Assembly: GCA_963710535.1 (NCBI GenBank)
Contig: CAVQAW010000003.1
Span: 124,001-188,000, forward strand
Length of the DNA stretch: 64,000 bases
From: Pelagihabitans sp963710535
Lineage (GTDB): Bacteria > Bacteroidota > Bacteroidia > Flavobacteriales > Flavobacteriaceae
Reading direction: 5' to 3'
A program made the position numbers and the translations under genes. Positions 43,070 through 50,984 of this stretch are shown here, in pieces. Position 1 is the stretch's first letter. The number at the start of each line of letters is the position of its first letter. The notes under the pieces were generated by a model, which worked only from the letters and a program-made list of their open reading frames with translations, searched no databases and was not told the origin of the DNA.

Positions 43070-43876
43070 ATGAAAAACATTTTCATTTATGTATTACTTG
43101 TAATGGTGACTTCCGAAGTTTCATATTCTCAGAATGTATATAAGAATTTCAAATGGCCTGAAAACAAAAAAGCCGCTGTGTGTTTGACATTTGATGATGG
43201 TCAAGATTCCCATCTTGATAATGCCATTCCTTTACTTGACTCTTTAAATTTGAAAGCAACTTTTTATTGTCCTGGAAATAAAGAATCTTTACATAATCGC
43301 ACTTCTGAATGGAAAAAGATCGTTGAAAACGGTCATGAACTTGGCAATCATTCGTTGTTTCATCCATGTGATGGTAGACAATTTGATTGGGTTAAACCAG
43401 AATATGACTTAAACCGATATAGTTTAGAGCAAATACGAATGGAATTATATACAGCCAATACGCTGCTCAAAGCTATTGACGGAAAAACGGATAGAACTTA
43501 TGGGTATACCTGCTCAAACTTTAAAGTACAGGGCGATTCGACCTATGTAGAGGTAGTTAAGCAACTATTTTCGGCCGGAAGAAGTGATGGTCCGATACCA
43601 AACACTATGGAAAATATTGACATTAATTTTATGCCAAGCTGGTGTGTGGACAGTCATACTGGCAAAGAACTAATTGATTATGTAAAAGAGGCAAGAGGAA
43701 AAGGAACAATTGCCACATTTATGTTTCACAGTGTTGGAGGTGGTTACTTAAACGTATCCAATGAAGCACTCCAGGAATTATTAATTTATCTTAGGGAAAA
43801 TGAACAGGATTATTGGGTAGATACATTTTTTAATGTTACAAAATTTATATCAAACCAATCATTAAATACTAAATAA
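43070..43876 (+). CDS. Secreted NodB-type polysaccharide deacetylase (cassette N)
   Basis: 268 residues from MKNIFIYVLLVMV; ATG 43,049 would add seven polar residues ahead of the signal. The NodB motifs are AVCLTFDDGQDSHLD (motif 1) and NGHELGNHSLFHPC (motif 2, metal histidines). It removes N- or O-acetyl groups from polysaccharides in the periplasm. Only gene of the cassette. Confidence 0.88.
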   Translation: MKNIFIYVLLVMVTSEVSYSQNVYKNFKWPENKKAAVCLTFDDGQDSHLDNAIPLLDSLNLKATFYCPGNKESLHNRTSEWKKIVENGHELGNHSLFHPCDGRQFDWVKPEYDLNRYSLEQIRMELYTANTLLKAIDGKTDRTYGYTCSNFKVQGDSTYVEVVKQLFSAGRSDGPIPNTMENIDINFMPSWCVDSHTGKELIDYVKEARGKGTIATFMFHSVGGGYLNVSNEALQELLIYLRENEQDYWVDTFFNVTKFISNQSLNTK

Positions 43877-43902
43877 ATCAGTGAACTCAGATTATTATCC
43901 GG

Positions 43903-44034
43903 TTTACAACAATATGGTACTTTATGCTTGCATTAGCACTTCATTTAAAACCGTTTTATTTGGTATCTTATCGGGCTAGCTGAAATCCTTCATGGATTTT
44001 AAGATGCACCAATCATTTACAAAACGTTGTAAAA
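43903..44034 (+). repeat. Terminal attC-like site N
   Basis: Opens TTTACAAC; closes GTTGTAAAA (44,026-44,034). Here the two ends of one site are complementary to each other, unlike all others. The start of cassette N (43,012) matches seven of eight bases. No further junction was found downstream with this core. Confidence 0.7.
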
Positions 44035-44118
44035 CATTTTGACATCATATTTTGACAAAACGTAAGACTTTTATCGCAAAAACCTAAAAGAATCTAATTT
44101 CCAAAACCAAACCAAAAT

Positions 44119-45843
44119 ATGAACACCACCGAAGATTTTAAACAATTTAAAGATCTTGACGAAGAACAATTACCAGTAGCCAAACATAAATTACATGATT
44201 GGACCCATTTTGCCGGACTATATGCCGCCGAGCATGTAGCAGCAACAGAGTTTGTCATCGGGGCGACCTTTGTCGCGCTTGGAGCCAAGACGATGGATAT
44301 TATCCTTGGTCTTTTGATCGGCAATATCTTGGCCGTACTGAGCTGGCGGTTCATCACCTCCCCTATTGCCGTCGATACGCGCTTGAGCCTCTATACCTAT
44401 CTGAATAAGATTGCGGGTGATTCGATGACCAAGCTGTACAATTGGGCCAATGTCATCATCTTTTCGGTGATATCGGCGGCGATGATAACGGTCTCCTCGA
44501 CGGCGGTTCGTTTTGCCTTTGATATTCCTGCGCAACTCAATTGGTACCCTACCAATGCCTGGTTTATTTTAATTGTGTTTGCGGTGGGGATTTTTGTGGT
44601 TTCCATTGCTCTATATGGTTTTAATGCGGTTTCCGAATTTTCAGGTATTTGTGCGCCTTGGCTTTTTGTCATGTTCACCAGTGGGGCCATGGTGCTCCTC
44701 CCCGCTCTGTCTTTGGATGTATTGGATAAAGCCTTACCGGGAAGCTGGGCCGATTTTTTGACCCTGGGCGACCAAAGTATCTGGACAGGTATCAACAGTG
44801 ACGGAGCACCCGGCATCGGATTGGTCGAAGTCATCGGCTTTGGTTGGGCGGCCAATACCATCACCCATTTCGGATTGATCGATATGGCCCTCTTGCGTTT
44901 TGCAAAAAAGAAATCCTATGGCTATGCCACGAGTACCGGTATGATGTTCGGTCACTACGTGGCATGGATAGCTGCCGGAATCATGGGCGCCGGCGCCGCC
45001 GTCATCTTAGGAAAATCCATCGTGGAACTCGACCCGGGTGATGTGGCTTATTATGCTCTTGGTTGGTCCGGTTTCGTGATTGTGATAGTAGCAGGTTGGA
45101 CCACCGCCATTACCAATTTATATAGGGCAGGATTAGCCGCGCAAGCGATTTTCTTTAACCACTCCCGAAAGAAAACGACCATTGTAGTAGGTTTGGTCAC
45201 CGTTGGCATCGCTTGTTTCCCCTTTGTATTTTCACAAATCCTGCCGTTGCTTACCTATGCCGGACTGCTGGTAGTTCCTGTGGGGGGCATTGTGTTTGCA
45301 GAACATCAGATTTTTCCTAGAATTGGCTTTACGCGCTACTGGTCATCCTACCGCCAGCTGACCTTCAGTATGCCTGCTGTCGCGTCATGGGGCTTGGGAT
45401 TGATCTTCGGTTTCGGATTGAATGCCTTGGATGTGATTTCCTTCTATTACCTTTTTATCCCCACTTGGTTTTTTACCATCGCGGTGTATACGTTGCTCGC
45501 ATCTCGCTACGGGGCGAAGCAAAATTATCCTGAGAAAGAAAAGGAAGAAGAAGTTCGGAAGGAAACGATCGAACGCTTTCAAGAACAGCAAGCAAAGGAG
45601 GAACCTAAATCTATAAAAGATGTTTCATTTTTCTCTAAGGGATTAAAATTTATTGCGATTGTCGCTTTGGTCGCCACCTTGGTGTTAGCTAGTAATGTAA
45701 TGTTCGGAAGTGCGTCGGAAACTGCCTATATCGAAAATCGGGAACTCTTTTATACCTACGCCTTCATCTGCACCATCATTTATTTTGCACTTGCCTATTG
45801 GGCGCTACTGCGCGGAAAATCAAAAAAAGCTATACACCAATGA
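44119..45843 (+). CDS. Purine/cytosine permease-like transporter
   Basis: 574 residues with about 12 helices and NCS1-like parts (HDWTHFAGLYAAEHVAATEFVIGA at the start, FGWAANTITHFGLIDMALLRF). A charged segment at about 473-505 precedes two C-terminal helices. The substrate may be a nucleobase or a polyol, given the next gene. Composition is like the backbone, unlike the array before it. Stop overlaps the next start (ATGA). Confidence 0.82.
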   Translation: MNTTEDFKQFKDLDEEQLPVAKHKLHDWTHFAGLYAAEHVAATEFVIGATFVALGAKTMDIILGLLIGNILAVLSWRFITSPIAVDTRLSLYTYLNKIAGDSMTKLYNWANVIIFSVISAAMITVSSTAVRFAFDIPAQLNWYPTNAWFILIVFAVGIFVVSIALYGFNAVSEFSGICAPWLFVMFTSGAMVLLPALSLDVLDKALPGSWADFLTLGDQSIWTGINSDGAPGIGLVEVIGFGWAANTITHFGLIDMALLRFAKKKSYGYATSTGMMFGHYVAWIAAGIMGAGAAVILGKSIVELDPGDVAYYALGWSGFVIVIVAGWTTAITNLYRAGLAAQAIFFNHSRKKTTIVVGLVTVGIACFPFVFSQILPLLTYAGLLVVPVGGIVFAEHQIFPRIGFTRYWSSYRQLTFSMPAVASWGLGLIFGFGLNALDVISFYYLFIPTWFFTIAVYTLLASRYGAKQNYPEKEKEEEVRKETIERFQEQQAKEEPKSIKDVSFFSKGLKFIAIVALVATLVLASNVMFGSASETAYIENRELFYTYAFICTIIYFALAYWALLRGKSKKAIHQ

Positions 45844-47333
45844 AAACACCAATACAACTCCAACAACAAAATTTAAAAGAAGTGGGTAGCCGTATGCCCG
45901 TGCCGACCTACAAGCGTACGGACAATAAAATTGGAATCGTGCATATCGGCGTCGGCGGCTTTCACCGTGCGCATCAAGCCTATTACCTACATCAACTTCG
46001 ACAGCTGGGCGAGGCATCGGACTGGGGAATCTGCGGCATCGGTTTACGTGAAGCGGATACCAAACTACACGATATTTTCAAAAAACAAGACCACCTGTAT
46101 ACATTGATGGTCAAACACCCTGATGGAAAAATCGAACCCGAAGTCATCGGGTCGATCGTGGATTTTAAAATGGGAACCAATAACCCAGAACAAGTAATCG
46201 AGGTTATGTCAGCTGCCAACACGAAGATTGTTTCCTTGACCATTACCGAGGGTGGGTACAATTTTAATCCCAATACGGGCGAATTCAATTTTGACAACCC
46301 GGACATTCAACACGAACTGCAGCACCCACATGACCCTAAAACGGTTTATGGTTTTTTAACAGCAGCCTTAAAAAGACGCCGCGAGGCTGGCCTACCCGCT
46401 TTTACCATTTTGATTTGCGACAATATCGAACACAATGGCGATATGGCCCGCAAGATGCTGCTCATCTTTGCCGAAGCACAGGATGCGGACTTGGCAACAT
46501 GGATAGCCCAAGAAGTCCAATTCCCCAATAGCATGGTAGACCGTATTACGCCGGTAACTACGCAAGCGGATATCGAAACCCTCGCACAGGACTATGGCGT
46601 ACACGATGCCTGGCCCGTTACCTGCGAACCCTTTATACAATGGGTGGTAGAGGATAAATTTTCCAATAGTCGACCTTCCTTTGAAAAGGTAGGCGTACAA
46701 TTCGTGCGCGATGTGGGTCCTTATGAGAAAATGAAACTGCGCCTGCTCAATGCCGGGCATTCAGTCTTAGGGCTTTTAGGAGTCCTGCACGGCCACCCCA
46801 CTATCAATGCCTGCATGGAAGACGAAACTTTCGTCACCTATTTACGTGCCTTTATGGATAAGGAAGCCACACCTATTTTAGGGAACATTGAAGGTATTGA
46901 TTTAGAGGACTATAAAGACAGTCTCCTGGAACGTTTTGCCAACCCGAACATCAAAGACAGCGTCAGTCGTATTTGTATGGAAAGCTCCGCCAAATTGCCT
47001 AAATTTTTAATTGCCACCATACATGATAATGTAGCGACTGGTGGCAGTATCGAATTCGCCACTTTGGTTATTGCGGCTTGGTGTTACTGTTGTGATAGGC
47101 AAGTTGACCAAAACGGACAGCATTTGGAAATTAAAGATGCCATGAGCAACGAGCTTCATCAAGCAGCCAGACAAACCAAAACCGATCCGCTGGCCTTTAT
47201 TAGACAAGAATCACTTTTTGGTAATCTTATTAGAAATGAGCGGTTTACAAAGTTGTATACGGAGGCGGTTCAGAAAATATATATGGATACCCATATCAAA
47301 AAGTATATGAGGGAGATGATATCGATAAAATAG
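45840..47333 (+). CDS. Mannitol dehydrogenase family protein
   Basis: 497 residues from MKTPIQLQQQNLKEVG; the longer frame from 45,798 lies inside the permease gene. NAD site VHIGVGGFHRAHQAYYLHQL; catalytic lysine and histidine in MKLRLLNAGHSVLGLLG. These enzymes oxidise mannitol, arabitol or fructuronate/tagaturonate. Together with the permease it forms a polyol uptake-and-oxidation pair (inference). Confidence 0.92.
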   Translation: MKTPIQLQQQNLKEVGSRMPVPTYKRTDNKIGIVHIGVGGFHRAHQAYYLHQLRQLGEASDWGICGIGLREADTKLHDIFKKQDHLYTLMVKHPDGKIEPEVIGSIVDFKMGTNNPEQVIEVMSAANTKIVSLTITEGGYNFNPNTGEFNFDNPDIQHELQHPHDPKTVYGFLTAALKRRREAGLPAFTILICDNIEHNGDMARKMLLIFAEAQDADLATWIAQEVQFPNSMVDRITPVTTQADIETLAQDYGVHDAWPVTCEPFIQWVVEDKFSNSRPSFEKVGVQFVRDVGPYEKMKLRLLNAGHSVLGLLGVLHGHPTINACMEDETFVTYLRAFMDKEATPILGNIEGIDLEDYKDSLLERFANPNIKDSVSRICMESSAKLPKFLIATIHDNVATGGSIEFATLVIAAWCYCCDRQVDQNGQHLEIKDAMSNELHQAARQTKTDPLAFIRQESLFGNLIRNERFTKLYTEAVQKIYMDTHIKKYMREMISIK

Positions 47334-47398
47334 GTCTACATTTTAAAGTCGTTAATTTTAGTCATTTTACCTATGGAAAATAGAAAAGAGCAGAATCT

Positions 47399-47854
47399 TT
47401 GGAATACGCACTAGTTCGTGGTGAAATAAAATCGGGCCATGGTGTTGCATCTGGAAAAGGCAAGGATGAGCGATATCCTGAAGGAACTTTAAAACAACAA
47501 TTAAAACATTTTCTGAAACAAGGTCTTGATTTGAGCAACTATTTCATGGGCACCATCAATTTAGACATTTCACCATGCTCATATGAAATAAAGAAGCCAA
47601 AACACTTTTTTAAGAACATAGATTGGTCCGATTATATTCCTCCAGAGAATTTTTATTTTTTTGATGTAACCCTCTATTATAAAGATAAAACCTATAAAGG
47701 ATTGGTTTATATGCCCGATCCCGAAACTAAAGAAGATCATCTTCAAAAGCCGACCATCCTCGAATTAATCTTACCAAAAATAGAAGGTTTGGAATATGGC
47801 GTTATGGTCGAGATAGCTCTAAAAAAAGACCAACTTGAAATAATCTCCAACTAA
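47399..47854 (+). CDS. Uncharacterised soluble protein, start possibly frameshifted
   Basis: 151 residues from a TTG (LEYALVRGEIKSGHGVASGKGKDERYPEGTL). ATG 47,373 in another frame reads MENRKEQNL up to the same point, so a small indel near 47,398 may separate the real N terminus. SGHGVASGKG recalls small proteins with a CTP-dependent riboflavin-kinase-like fold (RYPEGTL, LGTINL-like MGTINLDISP), a tentative match only. Confidence 0.6.
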   Translation: MEYALVRGEIKSGHGVASGKGKDERYPEGTLKQQLKHFLKQGLDLSNYFMGTINLDISPCSYEIKKPKHFFKNIDWSDYIPPENFYFFDVTLYYKDKTYKGLVYMPDPETKEDHLQKPTILELILPKIEGLEYGVMVEIALKKDQLEIISN

Positions 47855-48094
47855 CCAATGGAGAATAGAACCAAGAACTAGCATAAATATGCATTAGGAT
47901 AACAGAACATGACGATATCAGACATAGGGTCGAGTGTTAAGAATATGTCTGGTAGACATTTTTAAAGAAGAAGCCAGCTTGTGCGCTGGCAAAAAAAAAG
48001 ATTTCGCTTTAGGCGTGTTGGAAAGCAAACGTTGTTTGCCCCCGTACTTTGCATAGCTAAACCGTTCTAATTCATTATGACAAACTGCTAAACT
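47855..48094 (+). repeat. Relic of a type 2 attC-like site
   Basis: No gene. From about 47,990 to 48,060 the right half of the type 2 design is recognisable (AAAGATTTCGCTTTAGGCG, GCCCCCGTACTTTGCATAGC, then AACCGTT). An eight-base hairpin CAGACATA ... TATGTCTG lies at 47,919-47,953. This places remains of the array 4 kb beyond its present end. Confidence 0.7.
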
Positions 48095-48290
48095 ATGATA
48101 AAATTCTTTCGGAAAATACGTTACGACCTGAGGGAGAAAAACAAAACTGGAAAGTATTTGAAATATGCCATTGGAGCGAATGGACTTGGAAAATAGAATA
48201 CCGGTTTAAAAATACACCCAACACCAGCTATGATTAATAGCTGCCCTCCTATCCTTAAAATTCTTACATTTAGGTGGCATGAAACGTCTC
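48095..48290 (+). pseudogene. Fused relic: DUF6090 N terminus, parE end and half attC
   Basis: MIKFFRKIRYDLREKNKTG KYLKYAIG starts like the DUF6090 gene at 50,985 and then, at about 48,177, runs into 25 bases identical to the 3' end of the cassette F parE gene. ACACCCAAC (48,214-48,222) and the left half of an attC-like site (CAGCTATGATTAATAGCTGCC) follow. No stop-free product beyond 33 residues. Confidence 0.75.
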
Positions 48291-48388
48291 GAGAAAATGC
48301 TTATGCCTTTGTCGCCATGGTTATTGCTAACCCATATCGGCAGCGATCGAACGATTATAGAATCCTGTACTGGAAACATTTAATAATA

Positions 48389-48907
48389 TTGAAACAAAGT
48401 GCAACCATCTTTCTTCAGGCAGTCATCGTGCTTATCGGCTTGGTAGCACTCGCCATTTTGATCCGGCTTCCCTTAATCGAGGGAAGAGCCGAAAACCTAG
48501 ACTTGTTCAGCATTTACTTCGACCCATTCATCTTTTATGGCTACGCAGCATCGGTCGCTTTTTTTGTTTCGCTGTATAAGGGGTTCAAATTGCTTGGTTA
48601 TATCGCACAAAATAAAGTATTTTCAACAAATTCGGTTAGGGCCATAAAGAGTATAAGGCATTGTGCAATTGTATTAAGTATCCTAATTGTGACGGGCGGA
48701 CTATTCATTGGGCTGTTCCATGATAAAGAGGACGACCCTGCGGGTTTTCTTGCTATTTGTATAGTGACTGCCTTTGTTGCCATTGCAGTTGCAACCGCTG
48801 CGGCAGTGTTTGAAAAAATCTTGCAAAATGGCGTGGACATAAAATCAGAGAACGAACAACTTTCGGGCGGACAGAAAAACAATTTGACCTTAAAACAGGA
48901 AAATTGA
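48389..48907 (+). CDS. DUF2975 membrane protein
   Basis: About 172 residues from TTG 48,389 (KQSATIFLQAVIVLIGL), the usual family start; upstream codons overlap site remains. Four helices (about 4-24, 52-72, 97-117, 122-143). Relatives are often followed by a small XRE regulator, which is missing here. Function unknown. Confidence 0.75.
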   Translation: MKQSATIFLQAVIVLIGLVALAILIRLPLIEGRAENLDLFSIYFDPFIFYGYAASVAFFVSLYKGFKLLGYIAQNKVFSTNSVRAIKSIRHCAIVLSILIVTGGLFIGLFHDKEDDPAGFLAICIVTAFVAIAVATAAAVFEKILQNGVDIKSENEQLSGGQKNNLTLKQEN

Positions 48908-49092
48908 GATAAAATCGCTTCGAAAAATTTTATATCGACTTCTGACCTGACCACTTCGTGGAGGGCGTTCGGTGATGATGATAGCAGCGGGTTTAAGATA
49001 GGGCGGCGGACGGGTAAATCGAGAATGCATGAAATTAGTATACTTTTGAAACGGGGGCACGGTGACGCGGATTTATTCCGGAGATCTTTAGA
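48908..49092 (+). other. Region without recognised genes
   Basis: Between DUF2975 and the cysteine synthase fragment I see no ORF with family features and no RNA. The expected regulator of DUF2975 is not found. Confidence 0.5.
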
Positions 49093-49311
49093 ATGGATTT
49101 AGCGGATGAAATAATTGCCGTAAAAGATGAAGACGCTTACGAAACTGCCAGAAAATTGGCAAGAATAGAAAGAATTTTTGGAGGAGTTACTTCTGGCTCC
49201 AATGTTTGGGCCGCTTTACAAAGGGCAAAAATAACTGGATAAGGAAAAACAATCCTAACCGTTATTTGTGATACGGGCCTAAAGTACTTGAACGGAGATT
49301 TATATCAATAA
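49093..49311 (+). pseudogene. 3' fragment of a cysteine synthase gene
   Basis: MDLADEIIAVKDEDAYETAR ... IFGGVTSGSNVWAAL continues across an in-frame TAA (49,240-49,242) into GKTILTVICDTGLKYLNGDL, which is the C-terminal end of O-acetylserine sulfhydrylase (CysK). About 72 codons of roughly 300 remain. The catalytic lysine region is absent. Confidence 0.85.
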
Positions 49312-49434
49312 AAACAGTTTGGAATGAAAGCTATAATTCATCACGCCATGGGCCTAACGACCTGCCGGCAGACAGAAATCATGGCTACTTGTGGCGGCCA
49401 TCGCTCAAAAATAAATAGCAAAAAAAACTAGTTT
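49312..49434 (+). repeat. Possible attC-like remnant
   Basis: AAAGCTATAATTCATCACGCC resembles the left arm of sites E and H (GGCTATAATTCATTGCTGCC), and GAAATCATGGCTAC could pair with it. Cores are not clear. Confidence 0.4.
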
Positions 49435-49941
49435 ATGGTAGCCTTAAGAAACTATCACCTAGAAATTGCCGAACCATTTACCGAGTTTAGAAATCACCCC
49501 ATTATTTATGAAAACGGCTATGATCGGGTCCCCAATCCTTTCACCTTAAAGGATGCTGAAGAATTTATAGCAGTTCAACTGGAAAAAAAACCTGCCCAAA
49601 GAAAACTAATCTATTGGAATGACCAATTTGTAGGGGAGATTGGAATTGTACTAAAGGAAGACGTGTTTAGATTGAGTGCCGAAATGGGATATTTTATTGG
49701 GGAACCGTTTTGGGGCAAAGGAATTGCCTCCCAAGCTATAAAACAAATGTTAAGCTACGTATTCAACAACTTTGATATCATAAGAATAGAAGCCGGAGTT
49801 TTTGATTTCAACAAGCCCTCCATGCGGGTACTCGAAAAAAATGGCTTTCACTTAGAATGCATTAAAAGGAAGGCTGTTATCAAAAATGGTAAAATAATGG
49901 ATGACCATATTTACGTTAAATTGAAGGAATCGACAAAATAA
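49435..49941 (+). CDS. RimJ/RimL-type GNAT acetyltransferase
   Basis: 168 residues. VGEIGIVLKEDVFRLSAEMGYFIGEPFWGKGIASQAIKQML over about 63-103 holds the acetyl-CoA loop (WGKGIASQA). FDFNKPSMRVLEKNGFHLE is the family end. It acetylates an amino group of a protein or small molecule; the target is unknown. Confidence 0.9.
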   Translation: MVALRNYHLEIAEPFTEFRNHPIIYENGYDRVPNPFTLKDAEEFIAVQLEKKPAQRKLIYWNDQFVGEIGIVLKEDVFRLSAEMGYFIGEPFWGKGIASQAIKQMLSYVFNNFDIIRIEAGVFDFNKPSMRVLEKNGFHLECIKRKAVIKNGKIMDDHIYVKLKESTK

Positions 49942-50036
49942 ATACATCGCCATCAAGGTCTATAAAAGCTTACGGAATTAGTTCTAAATCAAAAGAATAA
50001 CCCTAAATTTAGGGTCAAAAATAATCTGAAAACCAG

Positions 50037-50148
50037 TGGTTTATGCCGCTACTTCAAAGAGAAGAGGCCGTCGCATCAAGTTGCTTTTATCTTCTTCTCT
50101 TGCACGGCTTCGGCACTGTCGGTTCAAACCATAGGCAACCACATAAAA
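50037..50148 (+). repeat. Long imperfect palindrome
   Basis: GTGGTTTATGCC ... AAGAGAAGA (50,057-50,065) and TCTTCTCTT (50,093-50,101) ... ATAGGCAACCAC form a stem. Design resembles an attC-like site, but no GTT core closes it. Confidence 0.4.
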
Positions 50149-50157
50149 TTGGATGAT

Positions 50158-50730
50158 ATGCGAAAAATAATTTCTTTCATGCACATTTCGCTTGACGGCT
50201 TTGTAGCCGGACCAACCGGAGAAATGGATTGGATCAAAGTGGACGAAGAAATTTTTGAGCATGTCGGTAAGCGGATAAGCGAAGGCGACACTGCATTATA
50301 CGGACGGGTAACTTACAGGATGATGGAAAATTATTGGCCTACCGCAGCTGACAAACCGAGAGCGACCAAGCACGACATCGAACATTCAAAATGGTATGGC
50401 AAAGTGCACAAAGTAGTTTTATCAAAAACATTGAAAGACACGGGTTTGACCAACACAAAAATTATAAGCGACAACCTTTCAGACAGCATCAATGAAATAA
50501 AACAACAACCAGGTAACGACATCCTGCTTTTTGGCAGCCCGACGGCAACACATTCGCTTATCCAACTGAATTTGATCGACGGCTATTGGCTATTTGTCAA
50601 TCCAATAATTCTTGGACGGGGTATCCCGTTGTTTGTAGACATCAAAGATCAAATAAAACTAAAACTGCTGACTTCCCGACAATTTGCTTGTGGAGTTGCC
50701 GAACTGAATTATATGGTCGACAGACACTAA
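50158..50730 (+). CDS. Dihydrofolate-reductase-like (RibD C-terminal) protein
   Basis: 190 residues from MRKIISFMHISLDGFVAGP; an ATG three codons upstream is less likely. DTALYGRVTYRMMENYWP and NDILLFGSPTATHSLIQ match the bacterial DHFR/RibD-C family. Substrate unknown; it could reduce a pteridine or flavin precursor. Confidence 0.9.
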   Translation: MRKIISFMHISLDGFVAGPTGEMDWIKVDEEIFEHVGKRISEGDTALYGRVTYRMMENYWPTAADKPRATKHDIEHSKWYGKVHKVVLSKTLKDTGLTNTKIISDNLSDSINEIKQQPGNDILLFGSPTATHSLIQLNLIDGYWLFVNPIILGRGIPLFVDIKDQIKLKLLTSRQFACGVAELNYMVDRH

Positions 50731-50984
50731 AAACGAGCTATTAAAAAAGTGTATAAAACCAGGCCGGGATTGGGTAAATTTATTGTTAACCTCGTTATCC
50801 CAATTTGCCGACTTCTGTTACCTTAGCAATTGGCCAAACCATCGGTTTTGCATGCAAATGTTGGACTTCATTGCAACCTCGTTACACCATTTACCGACTA
50901 GGTTCACTTAGCCCCTAGGTATGAGAAAGCACCACCAGAGGGAAACACGCGTTTAAGGGCTTAAACATATGATCAATAGGAACC

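Larger units (their letters stand above)
25997..44034 (+). mobile_element. Integron-like cassette array with its own recombinase
   Basis: A broken tyrosine recombinase is followed by 14 cassettes (A-N), all genes on the plus strand, each closed by an attC-like palindrome. Cassette ends match as reverse complements: 9 of 9 bases for A, B, D, E, F, G, H and I; 7 or 8 matches for K, L, M and N; none for C and J. Base composition is visibly more AT-rich than either flank. Integron cassettes are known to produce exactly this pattern, since crossover occurs between G and TT. The recombinase is not a canonical IntI, so the element is called integron-like. Confidence 0.85.

Noticed and set aside
27172..44034. 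CRISPR array
   Set aside because: The repeats are 130-350 bases, palindromic, and separated by genes, not by short spacers; no cas genes are present.
25350..44040. Classical tRNA-integrated island with direct att repeats
   Set aside because: No copy of the tRNA 3' end was found at the right side by eye, and the internal GTT/AAC junctions are better explained by cassette insertion. A computed repeat search could still reveal one.
44119..47333. Permease and mannitol dehydrogenase as cassette O
   Set aside because: The left junction GTTGTAAAAC has no complementary end after 47,333 and base composition matches the backbone; kept only as a possibility in the findings.
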